DNA of 64,000 nt from Salinicoccus sesuvii (GCF_042648145.1 NZ_JBHRWV010000004.1:147937-211936), one strand, 5' to 3'; counted from the stretch's first letter, positions 8,261-16,749 are shown. Notes: a model not told the origin generated them from the letters alone. A program made the numbers and translations.

Positions 8261-9034
8261 ATGAATAAAGTTGCAGTCGTTACAGGCTCCGGTGCCGGTC
8301 TTGGTAAGGGTATCGCGTTACAGCTCGCAAAGGATGGATTCAAAGTCGTCCTGCAGGACATTAATCAAGATACGTTGAAATCGACCGAGGAAGAATTTAA
8401 AAACGATGGGTACGAGGTTACATCCATAGCTGGAGATGTATCAAAACGCGATAGTCATACCGAATTCGTTAAAGCAGCAGTCGATCACTTTGGTCAGCTT
8501 GATGTATACGTCAATAACGCAGGGATAGATATCGTCGCCCCATTCATTGAAACGACGGAAGAACAGATGAATAAGATTTTTGCCATCAACGTCAATGGTG
8601 TCATGTTCGGCACACAAGCCGCTGCCAGACAATTCATGGATCAGGGCACCAAAGGTAAAGTTCTGAATGCCTGCAGTATCGCAGGGCATGAATCCTACGA
8701 AATGCTCGGTGCCTACTCTGCAACCAAGCATGCGGTGAAATCTCTGACACACTCCGCTTCTAAGGAATTTGCAAAAGAGAATATTACAGTAAATGCCTAT
8801 TGTCCAGGTGTTGCGAAGACCGAAATGTGGGATCGCATCGATGCAGAGATGGTCAGATACAATGACGATATGGAACCTGGAGATGCATTTGAGGAATTCT
8901 CCAGTGCCATCTCGCTCGGCCGATACCAGGAGCCGCAAGATGTTGCCAACCTCGTTAGTTTCCTTGCATCGGATCAAGCAGACTACATTACAGGTCAGGC
9001 GATTGTCACAGACGGCGGACTGGTATATAGGTAG
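8261..9034 (+). CDS. butA: (S)-acetoin-forming diacetyl reductase
   Basis: This 257-residue SDR has TGSGAGLGKGIA for NAD binding, NNAGID, the catalytic Ser in NACSIAGHES, and YSATK. It also has the long lid and tail typical of acetoin/butanediol dehydrogenases: NAYCPGVAKTEMWDRID, LGRYQEPQDVANLVSFLAS and the C-terminus TDGGLVYR. The enzyme reduces diacetyl to acetoin with NADH and helps to regenerate NAD during overflow metabolism. No acetolactate synthase or decarboxylase gene is adjacent. Regulation by sigma-B is suggested by the promoter above, and a terminator follows, so it is monocistronic. Confidence 0.93.
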   Translation: MNKVAVVTGSGAGLGKGIALQLAKDGFKVVLQDINQDTLKSTEEEFKNDGYEVTSIAGDVSKRDSHTEFVKAAVDHFGQLDVYVNNAGIDIVAPFIETTEEQMNKIFAINVNGVMFGTQAAARQFMDQGTKGKVLNACSIAGHESYEMLGAYSATKHAVKSLTHSASKEFAKENITVNAYCPGVAKTEMWDRIDAEMVRYNDDMEPGDAFEEFSSAISLGRYQEPQDVANLVSFLASDQADYITGQAIVTDGGLVYR

Positions 9035-9071
9035 AATGCAAAAGTATTGGCATCTAATCATACGTTTTCCT

Positions 9072-9111
9072 ACTGCTGGTTTGGAGATACTCTCCACTCC
9101 AGCAGTTTTTA
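9072..9111 (+). terminator. Rho-independent terminator after butA
   Basis: ACTGCTGG (9072-9079) pairs with CCAGCAGT (9099-9106), with an inner GGAG/CTCC helix, and is followed by TTTTT. Confidence 0.85.
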
Positions 9112-9195
9112 ATATAATTCACTAATCCACACGAAATCCAAGGAATAATTGTATCTACTTCTAGTAAAATAAGTATCATTCGTAAGATTTCTGCA

Positions 9196-9224
9196 TTCAA
9201 TAGAACATATGTTCGTGTTATAAT
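9196..9224 (+). promoter_or_regulatory. LexA (SOS) box overlapping a sigma-A promoter
   Basis: AGAACATATGTTCG (9202-9215) matches the Gram-positive LexA box CGAACRNRYGTTYG at 13 of 14 positions and contains a perfect 12-base palindrome. A consensus -10 TATAAT follows at 9219-9224, with a poor -35 (TTCAAT, 9196-9201) at 17-base spacing. The box therefore lies between the -35 and -10, where LexA would block polymerase. Confidence 0.75.
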
Positions 9225-9296
9225 GTGAATACGTTCGGGTGACACTTGAACATGGGAGAGTGAAGCACTTTGCGGAGCAGGACACTGTAGCCTAAC

Positions 9297-9315
9297 CCTC
9301 CTATGATATTGGAGG
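9297..9315 (+). promoter_or_regulatory. Hairpin that can hide the ribosome site of the SOS-boxed gene
   Basis: CCTCC (9297-9301) can pair with GGAGG (9311-9315), which is the Shine-Dalgarno sequence of the gene starting at 9323, across a 9-nt loop. The stem is only 5 bp. It may be a weak translational brake or simply coincidence. Confidence 0.35.
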
Positions 9316-9322
9316 TCAGATT

Positions 9323-10078
9323 ATGTTCTATAACCTGCTTTACTTCAACGAAAATCTGTATGATACCTACTATGCATTTGCCAGCGCTGGCCAGGCCGTG
9401 GAATTCAAGGAGATTGAATCGCAGACGGATAAAGGCGCACAACTGGGATTTGACAGCACACAATTTGGATTAGGAAAGTCCTCTGTCATAAAGGGTGAAA
9501 TTATAAATAACGCCCCTTCCAAACTGATCAGCTTGGAGAAGAGCCTCACACACCATGACTATTTTGTCGATTTTGAAATGGGAGATCCGTATAAGCAGAT
9601 CGAAGATCTAAGCAGAAGAATGATCTTTCGCGCGACCCTACCGCTCAAGATACACGAAGCTTTTGATATGTATGAAGTCAAACAACTGATGCAGACTCAG
9701 CTGATCGATGCAGGCCTGATGGGGCTAGATTCTGACGATGCCGATCTTTTCAACATGGTATTCGACTTCGATAAGGTGAAGTTGCCAGTCTACAATAATG
9801 ATCTGGAAACACTCATATTCAGTAAAATCCATAAGGATTGCATAATGGTCGAAGAAAATGAACTGGATGAACTGAAAGAAGACAATATCGTGCTCGCTAA
9901 AGTGAAAAGGACTTATGATAGTCCGGTCACTTTATTTGATCCTCTTAAGGATTTTATAAATCTCGACAGCAATGCACGAAGAATAATTGAAAATGGTGTC
10001 GGCAGCCATAAACAACTTCAATCCATTGTCATGCCGATGGATGCGATAGAAGTGGAAATCATCGCAATCTACAGCTAA
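9323..10078 (+). CDS. Protein of unknown function behind an SOS promoter (DUF6414-like)
   Basis: The 251 residues show no signal peptide and no membrane helix. The protein opens MFYNLLYFNENLYDTYYAFASAGQ, has a central acidic stretch, and ends in a compact beta-rich segment (QSIVMPMDAIEVEIIAIYS). The opening motif with an aromatic strand followed by a short helix, and the overall length, remind me of DUF6414 proteins, but I cannot confirm this by eye. It is a single-gene unit with GGAGG seven bases before the ATG. The strong LexA box upstream indicates DNA-damage induction. A DNA-repair, prophage-defence or cell-cycle-delay role is possible but unproven. Confidence 0.6.
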   Translation: MFYNLLYFNENLYDTYYAFASAGQAVEFKEIESQTDKGAQLGFDSTQFGLGKSSVIKGEIINNAPSKLISLEKSLTHHDYFVDFEMGDPYKQIEDLSRRMIFRATLPLKIHEAFDMYEVKQLMQTQLIDAGLMGLDSDDADLFNMVFDFDKVKLPVYNNDLETLIFSKIHKDCIMVEENELDELKEDNIVLAKVKRTYDSPVTLFDPLKDFINLDSNARRIIENGVGSHKQLQSIVMPMDAIEVEIIAIYS

Positions 10079-10103
10079 AAACTCCCGACGCTAGCGTCGG
10101 GAG
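10077..10103 (-). terminator. Terminator of the DUF2382 gene, abutting the convergent SOS gene
   Basis: A perfect 22-base palindrome CTCCCGACGC/GCGTCGGGAG (10082-10103) is followed on the minus strand by TTTTTAG. On the plus strand it starts three bases after the stop codon of the SOS-boxed gene but lacks a T-run there. Confidence 0.8.
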
Positions 10104-10117
10104 CTTAATCGTTCTTA

Positions 10118-11002
10118 TTATATTCTATCGTCTCTTCTGTTATTTCCTGTCGTTTCGTCAATATCAACGTCTTCACGACGGACATCTTCAGAGACGTGTT
10201 CTTTATCCTGAACTCTTTCTTTATTGACGACGACTTCTTCAGAAACGACGCTCTCTTTATCTACATTGACTTTCTCTTCATGAACCGGCACTCTGATTGA
10301 TTCATCGCCTTCGATGAAAGCAGAATCGTCAGTTGGCCGCTTATCATCGACCGGGCGTCTTTCCACAGTTACTTCATCGCGTTCTACTGGCACATCAAAT
10401 TCCTGATGGTCAGTTTCGACGTGCTTATCAATATTGACTTCGCCTGTTTTGACGTTTTCTTTATCAACATTAAGCCGCTCTTCACGCAATTCTAATGTTT
10501 CATCGTCCGTTGTGGTGTTGCGATTCCGATCCGTTGCAGCATAAGCGCCAGTTGTTCCTGCAGCTGCTCCTTCAGACACACCAGTCGCATCGCCAAATGA
10601 ATTGTCAACGACATCTCTGTCACGGTTAGTGGCAGCCAAGTCATCAGTCGTTCTCGCTCTTGTACCTTCTGGGGCGTCAGTAACTTCGCCATTTACATAA
10701 AGTACAATTTTATTTTCGTTCAGTGCTTGTCTGAACTCCTCTTCTTCTCCTGGCGTCATGTTGGAATCATTGACAGGTTGATTACGTGTATCTTCTCCTG
10801 TAAAGAAGGAAACGACCTTATCCCATGGGCTACCCTCGGAACTCTTGATGTTCACATCTGAATAATCCCCGAATGCGCCGCCCATGTCCAAGTCACGATT
10901 CGCTACGATTGTAATACTGCTTTCACTCACGCCCTGCGCTTTTAGCTGATCTACTCTGTCTCTGACTTCTCTTTCGTCGATAAATGTTTCCATTTTTCTC
11001 AT
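10118..11002 (-). CDS. DUF2382 (YsnF/AvaK) stress protein with a YflT-like N-terminal domain
   Basis: The 294-residue protein has two parts. Residues 1-110 resemble the general stress protein 17M/YflT domain (an N-terminal helix of alternating charge, SSITIVANRD, and WDKVVSFFTG). Residues 165-294 form the DUF2382 domain with its repeated strands: LELREERLNVDKE, TGEVNIDKHVETD, VPVERDEVTVERRPV, then EEKVNVDKESVVSEEVVVNK. The two are joined by a Thr/Asp-rich linker. Both domains are known from stress-induced proteins with no proven biochemical role; a barrel-lined surface or cell-envelope function has been suggested. GGAGG precedes ATG 11000-11002. The sigma-B promoter upstream fits a general stress gene. 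Confidence 0.85.
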   Translation of the reverse strand: MRKMETFIDEREVRDRVDQLKAQGVSESSITIVANRDLDMGGAFGDYSDVNIKSSEGSPWDKVVSFFTGEDTRNQPVNDSNMTPGEEEEFRQALNENKIVLYVNGEVTDAPEGTRARTTDDLAATNRDRDVVDNSFGDATGVSEGAAAGTTGAYAATDRNRNTTTDDETLELREERLNVDKENVKTGEVNIDKHVETDHQEFDVPVERDEVTVERRPVDDKRPTDDSAFIEGDESIRVPVHEEKVNVDKESVVSEEVVVNKERVQDKEHVSEDVRREDVDIDETTGNNRRDDRI

Positions 11003-11093
11003 GATTAGTCCTCCAATTATCAGATTCTGCTGATCGTTTTTTTAGTCTACCGGATTAGAATATCTTTATTCCAACCTGTCGGTTAGTTGATAT

Positions 11094-11118
11094 TTACCCT
11101 TGTTACACACCGACAAAC
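11094..11118 (-). promoter_or_regulatory. Sigma-B-type promoter for the DUF2382 gene
   Basis: On the minus strand GTTTGT (11113-11118), a 13-base spacer and GGGTAA (11094-11099), about 92 bases before the ATG. Both elements are near consensus. Confidence 0.65.
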
Positions 11119-11504
11119 ATATGCAGATATCATCTTTGATAACAGGAACGTACCCGTGTCTTTACATAATCATAAAAAGAGGGCCAAAAGCCATACAAGC
11201 TATAAGCGATAACAATAGCAGGATTGGAATCAAAGCAACGACTATAGTAAATATGTCCAAGTAAGTGCATAGTCATAAAGCGTCAAGCATAATACTATAT
11301 AAATTGGAAAAGAAACACGTATCAATATTCTCATAATATAGAACAAACTGTTGATACTATGGAGAATTATATGGCAGCTTCGGGATCAATACTAAGACAC
11401 CTGCGTCTGTCAAAGCAGACGCAGGTGTCTCATTTCATTAGTGAATAGTAGAGGACTTGATTTTACAATAAATCAACGGACAATCGGTTACTTGGATTCT
11501 CCGG
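11119..11504. other. Intergenic stretch with a strong hairpin and no convincing gene
   Basis: This AT-rich stretch holds one perfect 15-bp stem (11395-11409 with 11416-11430, loop TCAAAG), followed on the plus strand by CATTTCATT. A GGAG and ATG at 11371 open a 25-codon frame running into the hairpin. On the minus strand a frame from a TTG at about 11258 would encode a 32-residue hydrophobic peptide ending at about 11161, but it has no ribosome site. The hairpin could end a small RNA read on the plus strand; no promoter is clear. Confidence 0.35.
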
Positions 11505-11723
11505 CTATTTTCTTCGTTGCTTATATGACTTGTTGAAAAAGTCATACTTGAGTATATTGTCGAACAAAATTCTGATCAGTAGCACTGGCAGTATGATAAT
11601 GAGTGGTATGAAGACGAGGTTCACTGAAGAAATCCATTCATAGAGTACAGTCCGGATGAGTGTAAATGAAATAATCACCCATATCAGTCCAAGAAGTATG
11701 GACGTTTTATTAATTTCACGCAC
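11505..11723 (-). CDS. Small two-helix membrane protein (single-unit member of a local family)
   Basis: The 72-residue protein has two hydrophobic helices (residues 8-26 and 36-53) and a basic C-terminus after LKYDFFNKSYKQ. It starts with GTG 11721-11723, set by AAGGAGG. The pattern INKTSILLGLIW ... LLIRILFDNILKYDFFNK recurs twice in the upstream 140-residue protein, so this is one unit of a locally expanded family. No function is known to me. It shares its strand with that gene, 122 bases downstream of it. Confidence 0.65.
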   Translation of the reverse strand: MREINKTSILLGLIWVIISFTLIRTVLYEWISSVNLVFIPLIIILPVLLIRILFDNILKYDFFNKSYKQRRK

Positions 11724-11845
11724 ACTGGTTCCTCCTTTTTCAGGTTTTCACTCTCATCATATCATCAATTACGACCTAACAGTGTACAACCTTACGGCCA
11801 CTTCCACATTAACTCCATAGTCTCATCTATGAACTTTAAATACAC

Positions 11846-12268
11846 CTAGTCTTCGTTCTTTTTGTAGGCTTTATTAAAGAAATCATACTTGAGTACTTGG
11901 TTGAATACATAACGTATCAAGTACACCGGTATAACAACAACAAACAAAATAAAAATCGAATTGCCTCCATTGAACCATTCCTCGAATCGGGTAAATATGA
12001 GAGTAAGTGAAGTGAGCATCCACGTTAACTCAAATAGCCAAGATGTCTTATTCATTTCCTCTACACCTTTACTAAAAAAGTCATATCTAATTATACCGTC
12101 GAATATTAGTTTTATCAGAAATATTGGTATTAACACAATCGACAACCAAATAATCGGATACGTGCCATCGTACCAGTCCGAGAATTGAGTCGTTATGACT
12201 ATTACGGACACAACCGCCCAAATCAAACCGAGTAGTATGACCGTTTTATTCGTTTCCTTGATATACAT
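11846..12268 (-). CDS. Small membrane protein made of two fused tandem copies
   Basis: The 140 residues split into two halves (1-71 and 72-140), each equivalent to the 72-residue protein next door: NKTVILLGLIW ... GIIRYDFFSK, then NKTSWLFELTW ... QVLKYDFFNK. The second half begins with its own ATG preceded by GTAGAGGAA, as if a separate gene had lost the stop codon before it. Four membrane helices are predicted overall. The start at ATG 12268 has AAGGAGGAG only two bases away, so an alternative start just downstream cannot be excluded. The function is unknown. Confidence 0.65.
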   Translation of the reverse strand: MYIKETNKTVILLGLIWAVVSVIVITTQFSDWYDGTYPIIWLSIVLIPIFLIKLIFDGIIRYDFFSKGVEEMNKTSWLFELTWMLTSLTLIFTRFEEWFNGGNSIFILFVVVIPVYLIRYVFNQVLKYDFFNKAYKKNED

Positions 12269-12415
12269 CTCCTCCTTAAAATTCTATTTATTTACAGTAT
12301 ATATGACTTTTCTATATGGGTTCAATGCATAAGAAGTATACAGACTTATTTACTTCCTCATCATCTGTTAGAATGCTATATATACATTAAACTTGAAGAA
12401 ATTGAAGGTGTAGTT

Positions 12416-13285
12416 ATGACAAATGCAGGATTAGTACTTGAAGGTGGCGGCATGCGAGGGCTCTATACGGCAGGTGTATTGGAGTATTTTATGAGCAAAG
12501 ATCTCTACTTCCCGTATGTCATTGGAGTCTCGGCAGGTGCATGCATGGGAGCATCGTACCTTGCACGTCAACGCGGGCGTAACAGGAAAGTCAATCTCGA
12601 CTTTGTGCAGGATAAACGATATCTTTCATTTTCCAACTATATTAAAAAACGTGAAGTATTCGGTATGGACTTTATCTTCGATGAAATACCAAACAAGCTC
12701 GTGCCATTTGATGTGAAGACGCTGATGAATGGCGCTGAGGAATTTGTTATCGGAACGACGGACTGTGAGTCCGGGGAGCCAGTTTACTTTAAAAAGAGCG
12801 ATTATGATGAGAGGACGATTGCCAGACTACTTCGTGCATCGAGTTCGTTGCCTTTTGTCGCATCGAGCGTCGAATACAGTGGACAGCACCTTCTGGACGG
12901 CGGCATTGCCGACCCGATTCCAATTAGAAAGGCCGAAGCTGATGGTTTCGAACTTAATATTGTAGTCTTGACTAAACCGCGTGGCTACTTCAAGAAACCG
13001 GGAAAAATGTCGAAAATAATCAAGTATAAAAATCATCCAGTTATCAATGAGAAGCTAGCCACACGCTATAGAGTTTATAACGAAACCTTGCATTATATTA
13101 CCCGCCAGGAGAAAGCCGGTAAGACATTTGTTATCAGTCCGAGCAAAACCATCAAAGTGGGCCGGGCTGAGAAGAACAAAGAGCGACTGGAAAGTCTCTA
13201 TGAACTCGGCTGGAATGATGCGAAGATTAAACATGAAGAGATGAAAGCGTTCCTCAGCAAGGCAGAAAAACAATACAGTCATTAG
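12416..13285 (+). CDS. Patatin-like phospholipase family protein
   Basis: All catalytic features of the patatin fold are present. The oxyanion loop is GLVLEGGGMRGLYTAG, the nucleophile is Ser39 in GVSAG, and the dyad Asp161 sits in LLDGGIADPIP. The 289-residue length matches the bacterial YjjU-like subgroup, which hydrolyses acyl esters of phospholipids or small esters in the cytoplasm. No signal peptide is present, so it is intracellular. The C-terminal third (TRYRVYNETLHYI ... YELGWNDAKIKHEEM) is typical of the subgroup. It is monocistronic and convergent with the sulfatase. Confidence 0.9.
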   Translation: MTNAGLVLEGGGMRGLYTAGVLEYFMSKDLYFPYVIGVSAGACMGASYLARQRGRNRKVNLDFVQDKRYLSFSNYIKKREVFGMDFIFDEIPNKLVPFDVKTLMNGAEEFVIGTTDCESGEPVYFKKSDYDERTIARLLRASSSLPFVASSVEYSGQHLLDGGIADPIPIRKAEADGFELNIVVLTKPRGYFKKPGKMSKIIKYKNHPVINEKLATRYRVYNETLHYITRQEKAGKTFVISPSKTIKVGRAEKNKERLESLYELGWNDAKIKHEEMKAFLSKAEKQYSH

Positions 13286-13384
13286 ATGAATTTAAGAAGT
13301 ACAATCATTATAGTTTTAAGTCATTCATTGCAACTCTTGGCACTCATTGATTAAAATTTCGTTTTTCCAAACTAGACATCATTT

Positions 13385-13433
13385 TAAAAAAACAGTAGCC
13401 CGATGCAACTATTCTTTCGTTGCACCGGGCTAC
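13385..13433 (-). terminator. Terminator of the sulfatase operon
   Basis: A 15-bp stem with one mismatch (13395-13409 with 13419-13433) and a 9-nt loop, followed on the minus strand by a run of seven T. Confidence 0.8.
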
Positions 13434-13483
13434 CATTTTCAGAAGTTCAATTTAACGTGAGGATTCCAAGTGGTATTCGTGTC

Positions 13484-15100
13484 TCAATTCACGAAGAAAG
13501 ATGCAGTTACTTCTTTACTGTCTTGAAAACCAATTCGAACTGCTTTTACCCTAATATTATTCTCGCCTTTATTCAGTCTTATTGGTCCATTATAGACTTT
13601 CCAGCCACCTTCTCCAATTGCATATATCAACGAAGCGCCTTGTGTCGCGCTGTATAGCATGATTGCTGTTGGCTGATCGAAGTTGCCTTCTATCATAGGT
13701 TCAATACCTGACAATTGAGTGTTAACAGGAATTACAAGAGGATCTACCGTCTTTGGCTGAATCCCTCCCGGCCACATCTTTTGGGCCATTTCTTTCTCAG
13801 AAATCTCTCCAAATCTATCGTACTCCGTCATCCAGTTATCAAGCGTTTCACGCAGACTTTCTAATTCTGTTACGTATTGGCTATTATTTGCTAAATTATC
13901 TATTTCATATGGATCGTTTTCACAATCATAAAGTTCCTCAGGTGGGCGGGTGGTTCGAGTGAACAGCTTCTGACTGCCTTCCAACTGGTTCGATAGATTA
14001 AGTCTCCATAATTCCTTCCAAGCTGGATGGGCGTGACAAAACGGATTCCATTCCATATAAGCTTTTTCAGGATGGTAATTTCGAATATACTTATATTTTT
14101 TATCACGAACCGCACGTACTCTATCCCAAGATTCGCCATTGCGATCACGGGTTGCAAACACATGCTCCCTTCTCTTTACGTCTTCTCCTATGAACGGCTG
14201 ACCTTGCATATGATAAGGTATTGGAATCCCTGCTAGAGAAAGAACAGTAGGTCCTAAATCAATTAGACTGACCATTTGATCACTCATCTGACCTTGATCC
14301 AGTACACCTGGCCAACTAACGATAAGCGGTATCCTTATCCCCCCATCGTAAGGCCAGCGCTTCGACCGTGGTAATCCCTCTCCGTGATCGCTCCATATGA
14401 TAACAATAGTGTTGTCTTCCAAACCATCCTCTTTCAGCTCTTCAAGCAGTTGACCTACAATTTTATCTGATTCTGCTATGTTGTCATATTGTCTTGCTAT
14501 CGAAACCCTTGTCTTTGGCGTATCTGGCAGATAAGGGGGGACCTCCACTTCATCAGGATCGGTCATCAATTCCCCTCGGTTACTTGGCATTACCAAGTCC
14601 TCGTCATCGAACATAAAGCTCTCATGTGTTCCCATAGGATTAAACACCGAGAAGAAGGGTTGTCCTTCCTCTCTGTTACGCCAGTGAGCCGTGTTACTGG
14701 AGTCATCCCATGCAGAGAGAGGGGCTTCGAACTGATAATCCGTTTTAAAATTGTTAGTACAGTAGTACCCATCCATACGTAGATATTCAGTGAAAGTCTT
14801 TACATATGTCGGAGGGACCACTGTATAAGGTGTTGGTATTTCTGGTGCATGTGGATTATCGTGTGTGGTGCGCATTTGATGGGCGCCCATGAATGTCGGA
14901 TACATTCCAGTAATAATAGACGCTCGACTGGGCGCACAGACTCCGGAAGTTGAAAATGCATTTGTGAAAGTCGTTCCCTGTTTTGCTATTTTATCCAAAT
15001 TCGGTGTTTGGGCTAATGAATCTCCGTAGCAACCAAATCGTGGGCTTGTGTCTTCTAGGCTAATCCACAGAATATTGGGTTTATTTTTTGCTTTGTCCAT
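13484..15100 (-). CDS. Type I sulfatase (N-sulfoglucosamine sulfohydrolase-like) with C-terminal beta-sandwich
   Basis: This 538-residue alkaline phosphatase superfamily enzyme begins with the metal-binding strand NILWISLEDTSPRFGCYGD. It carries the sulfatase signature CAPSR (Cys55), the residue normally converted to formylglycine, and the second metal site WSDHGEGLPRSKRWPYDGGIR. The closest flavour is heparan N-sulfatase-like. The last 85 residues (after PLVIPVNTQ) look like the CHB_HEX_C beta-sandwich found after some glycoside hydrolases (YSATQGASLIYAIGE ... GPIRLNKGENNIRVKA). No signal peptide is visible, so it probably acts in the cytoplasm on an imported sulfated sugar. The upstream symporter supports that. 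No formylglycine-generating enzyme is in the window. Confidence 0.88.
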   Translation of the reverse strand: MDKAKNKPNILWISLEDTSPRFGCYGDSLAQTPNLDKIAKQGTTFTNAFSTSGVCAPSRASIITGMYPTFMGAHQMRTTHDNPHAPEIPTPYTVVPPTYVKTFTEYLRMDGYYCTNNFKTDYQFEAPLSAWDDSSNTAHWRNREEGQPFFSVFNPMGTHESFMFDDEDLVMPSNRGELMTDPDEVEVPPYLPDTPKTRVSIARQYDNIAESDKIVGQLLEELKEDGLEDNTIVIIWSDHGEGLPRSKRWPYDGGIRIPLIVSWPGVLDQGQMSDQMVSLIDLGPTVLSLAGIPIPYHMQGQPFIGEDVKRREHVFATRDRNGESWDRVRAVRDKKYKYIRNYHPEKAYMEWNPFCHAHPAWKELWRLNLSNQLEGSQKLFTRTTRPPEELYDCENDPYEIDNLANNSQYVTELESLRETLDNWMTEYDRFGEISEKEMAQKMWPGGIQPKTVDPLVIPVNTQLSGIEPMIEGNFDQPTAIMLYSATQGASLIYAIGEGGWKVYNGPIRLNKGENNIRVKAVRIGFQDSKEVTASFFVN

Positions 15101-15193
15101 AACTATTTACTTTGACATCCTTTCAGACTATAAGATGATATTGACTACAAATAGAACTCGTACGATCCTAAATACGCTAATGTACAACTAATT

Positions 15194-16573
15194 TTATTCT
15201 GTTGCTGCCCGCAGCGCTCTCTTTCTTTCTTTAAGTTCCGTGATAATCTGCTTATGGAATTGGTTATCAAGTTTGTAAAATTTAAGCGCGATGATTGTGA
15301 ATATATGTCCACCTATTGGGAGCAATGCATAGATGATAACAATCGACTGCAAAGTCTCAGGCGACTGCACTTGATTGGCGACATATCCTGACACGCCAAG
15401 TAGAACTCCACCTAACAATCCACCTAGAGCAGTTCCCAATTTATTGATGAAAGTGAGACTCGAAGTCACCACACCGTCACCACGTACACCTGTTTTCCAC
15501 TCTGCATAATCTACACAATCAGGTAGCATTGCCCAAGCAATATTGCCAGTAAAAGGTCCAAGTGCAGTAGTCAATACCGCCGCTGCAAAGATGATCCAAA
15601 TGAACTCGTAGGGTGTAAATAATATAACGAGTAGCGGCAAAATTGCTAAAATACTTCCATATAGGAAAACATTTCTTTTACCTATTTTTCGAGCCAGATA
15701 AGGGAGTGAAATAAACGCCAGAACTGTAAACGGTATTGCCACTAAACTCTGTAATGGGAACAAGTCAGCTCTGCCCAAATTGTATGTGAAGTAATAAAGG
15801 GCTATGGCGCCCACCGCAGAAGTTGCGATTAAATTTGTACACATCGCGATCATTATCATTAATAGCGGTTTGTTTTTACCGATTAAAGAAATTTGTTCTT
15901 TTAAGCTGAACTGGGGTTTCAGATTTTGATCGTCATGCTTCGCGCTAACATCGTGTCTTTTGGCACTACTCGCACATACCCAAAAGCTGATAGTAAGTGT
16001 AATCCCTAGAATGATAGATGTTGTTGTCCAACCTTGTTGTCCACCACCAAAAATCGCTACCATCGGTAAGACCATAACATTAATAATCAAGGTCGCTGGC
16101 ACAGACATGAACGTTTTTGCCGTTGCAATAGTTGTTCTCTGATTACCGTCTTCACTCAGTACAGGTGTCAAAGAATGATAAGGAATATTTACTACTGTTG
16201 AAATTAAAGAGTAGAGAATATAGATTACGTAAATATATGTAACTTGCATATTAGACGACATATCCGGGACATTGAATAAAGCAATCGTGACTATACCAAG
16301 AACAGGGGCACCAAAAATGACATACGGTCTAAACTTACCAAATTTTGATCGCGTTTGATCGGCGATCATGCCCATCATGGGATCAGTAACTGCATCGATG
16401 ATACGAGCGATGAGGAACAGTCCACCGACAGCGATCGGTGATATTCCTACAACATCTGTAAGATAAAACATCAAATAAGCAAGTATCAGCAGAAATGGTA
16501 TATTAGAACCAAGTCCCCCGAAAGCATATCTGATTATCTCACTCTTAGTTGACATTCTAATGTTTTCTTCCAA
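15194..16573 (-). CDS. GPH family sugar:cation symporter
   Basis: A 12-helix carrier of about 459 residues with the glycoside-pentoside-hexuronide family hallmarks: YAFGGLGSNIPF at the start, DAVTDPMMGMIADQTRSKFGKFRPYV between helices 2 and 3, and WAMLPDCVDYAEWKTGVRGDGVV in the second half. These import glycosides or uronides with Na+ or H+. It precedes the sulfatase by 93 bases on the same strand, so together they likely take up and desulfate a sulfated sugar. In-frame starts are GTG 16582, TTG 16573 and an ATG further in; the GGGGTGATC site best fits TTG 16573. Confidence 0.85.
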   Translation of the reverse strand: MEENIRMSTKSEIIRYAFGGLGSNIPFLLILAYLMFYLTDVVGISPIAVGGLFLIARIIDAVTDPMMGMIADQTRSKFGKFRPYVIFGAPVLGIVTIALFNVPDMSSNMQVTYIYVIYILYSLISTVVNIPYHSLTPVLSEDGNQRTTIATAKTFMSVPATLIINVMVLPMVAIFGGGQQGWTTTSIILGITLTISFWVCASSAKRHDVSAKHDDQNLKPQFSLKEQISLIGKNKPLLMIMIAMCTNLIATSAVGAIALYYFTYNLGRADLFPLQSLVAIPFTVLAFISLPYLARKIGKRNVFLYGSILAILPLLVILFTPYEFIWIIFAAAVLTTALGPFTGNIAWAMLPDCVDYAEWKTGVRGDGVVTSSLTFINKLGTALGGLLGGVLLGVSGYVANQVQSPETLQSIVIIYALLPIGGHIFTIIALKFYKLDNQFHKQIITELKERKRALRAATE

Positions 16574-16734
16574 ATGGATCACCCCACGAGTTGATTTTTA
16601 ATTGAGAACGAACTGCCGGACTACAGAAATTGTTTCAAGCTTTTTACCTGGTTCATAAATGTTTCCATTAGATAAACAATCCACTGTACTAAATTTATGT
16701 GGAAAAAGCATACGAGTAGATCGAATTACTGATT

Positions 16735-16749
16735 CAATATTTAATATTG
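16735..16749. promoter_or_regulatory. 15-base palindrome upstream of the sulfatase operon
   Basis: CAATATT-T-AATATTG is a perfect dyad, overlapping the cre-like site by three bases. It is about 160 bases upstream of the symporter start. It could be the operator of a substrate-specific repressor, but none is encoded nearby. Confidence 0.4.

Noticed and set aside
8441..9097. A long open frame antisense to butA
   Set aside because: The opposite strand is a clear SDR with all motifs; this frame has no conserved features and is a by-product of codon bias.
11161..11258. A possible 32-residue hydrophobic toxin-like peptide on the minus strand
   Set aside because: The only start is TTG without a ribosome site, and no antisense RNA promoter is evident, so a type I toxin cannot be supported.
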